This document shows, piece by piece, positions 63,820 through 64,000 of a stretch of 64,000 nucleotides of DNA. The translations under genes were made by a program, and so were the position numbers. The notes beneath the pieces were generated by a model. The model was not told where the DNA came from and did no database searches. It saw nothing but the letters and a program-made list of their open reading frames with translations. Every line of letters begins with the position of its first letter. Position 1 is the stretch's first letter. Origin of the DNA: Bacteroidota bacterium (GTDB taxonomy: Bacteria; Bacteroidota; Bacteroidia; Bacteroidales; FEN-979); NCBI GenBank assembly GCA_026391355.1, contig JAPLDH010000048.1, positions 57,240 through 121,239 of the forward strand, written 5' to 3'.

Positions 63820-64000
63820 TTGTGCCTGACTATTGTGTCCTACTGTGTCTACTGTGGTTAATTATCTTTCAGGCATCGAACGGAAAAAGCATTTGACCTA
63901 AACGCCGGATAAAGCGAAACCGAAGGATCCGTGTCATTCATCCCATGACTCCAGGCTTTGGTGGTTCCATGCGAGGTTGATGACCAGAACATCGTCGAGA
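63820..64000. repeat. long direct repeat, copy 2 (cut by window edge)
   Basis: Second copy of the 59410-59592 repeat, identical except at two positions beside the stop codon. It continues beyond the window. Nothing else is visible in the spacer 63663-63819. Confidence 0.92.
63858..63998 (-). CDS. FISUMP-domain protein, only the last 46 codons in the window
   Basis: Reading in from the right edge on the minus strand: STMFWSSTSHGTTKAWSHGM, then NDTDPSVSLYPAF and FSVRCLKDN, ending at TAA 63858-63860. This is the intact end of a FISUMP domain, the same as the displaced end of the broken gene at 59448. It shows that at least two FISUMP genes lie in tandem on this strand. The rest of the gene is outside the window. 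Confidence 0.7.
   Translation of the reverse strand, partial: STMFWSSTSHGTTKAWSHGMNDTDPSVSLYPAFRSNAFSVRCLKDN

Overview
The window looks like a chromosomal segment of a Bacteroidota bacterium, probably Bacteroidia-like. The evidence is: type IX secretion (T9SS) C-terminal sorting signals; FISUMP and SBBP repeat proteins; promoters of the form TTG-N19/20-TAnnTTTG; zinc-ligand-poor forms of L36, S14 and S4; and one unbroken rpsL-to-rplQ ribosomal cluster in which fusA is followed directly by rpsJ with no tuf between. No rRNA, tRNA, CRISPR array or intact insertion sequence was seen.

Layout. (1) 1-15.3 kb is a mixed housekeeping and envelope region. It holds a DUF3857 protein cut by the window edge, a cyclase-family hydrolase, a ten-repeat WG protein, a decayed T9SS gene, a short-chain dehydrogenase, a YbjQ-family protein, an APC permease with a DUF3108 protein, an S9 peptidase lipoprotein, a sirtuin, a three-gene Gfo/lipoprotein/sugar-transferase unit, and pcm. 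(2) 15.5-28.1 kb is an unusual block. Six proteins start with the same short CxxCG...CxxCG zinc ribbon, followed by a linker and membrane segments or a functional domain. On the plus strand these are a Yip1-like protein, a tail-anchored-type protein and an AIM24-family protein. On the minus strand five closely spaced genes encode two paralogous membrane-anchored lipase-like hydrolases, a short zinc-ribbon membrane protein, a secreted protein resembling zinc-dependent phospholipase C/P1 nuclease, and a polytopic membrane protein. This is the best candidate for an undescribed system, perhaps one acting on lipids in the periplasm.

(3) 28.2-32.2 kb holds a ccmF-type cytochrome c assembly gene, a small accessory patch with a RadC remnant, a ribbon-helix-helix/MazF-type toxin-antitoxin pair behind a textbook promoter with an overlapping palindrome, and a group II intron reverse-transcriptase remnant. 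(4) 32.2-36.2 kb has a T9SS-exported repeat protein, an MTA/purine phosphorylase and enolase. (5) 36.2-55 kb is the 33-gene rpsL-rpsG-fusA-S10-spc-alpha cluster, all on the minus strand. It ends at a good intrinsic terminator before eno and is preceded by a leader with two promoter-like elements.

(6) 55-64 kb holds a secreted adenosine-deaminase-like enzyme, a propeller lipoprotein, a LysE exporter, and a very large SBBP/Ig-like/FISUMP surface protein that is broken by two frame changes. Its last ~180 bp are repeated at the right edge as the end of a second, cut-off gene.

The spacers carry several families of short tandem or palindromic words (TAATGAC, GTGACAAA, CAGTTCGCAGTTTC, ACGCGT palindromes). 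Some of these extend into coding sequence.
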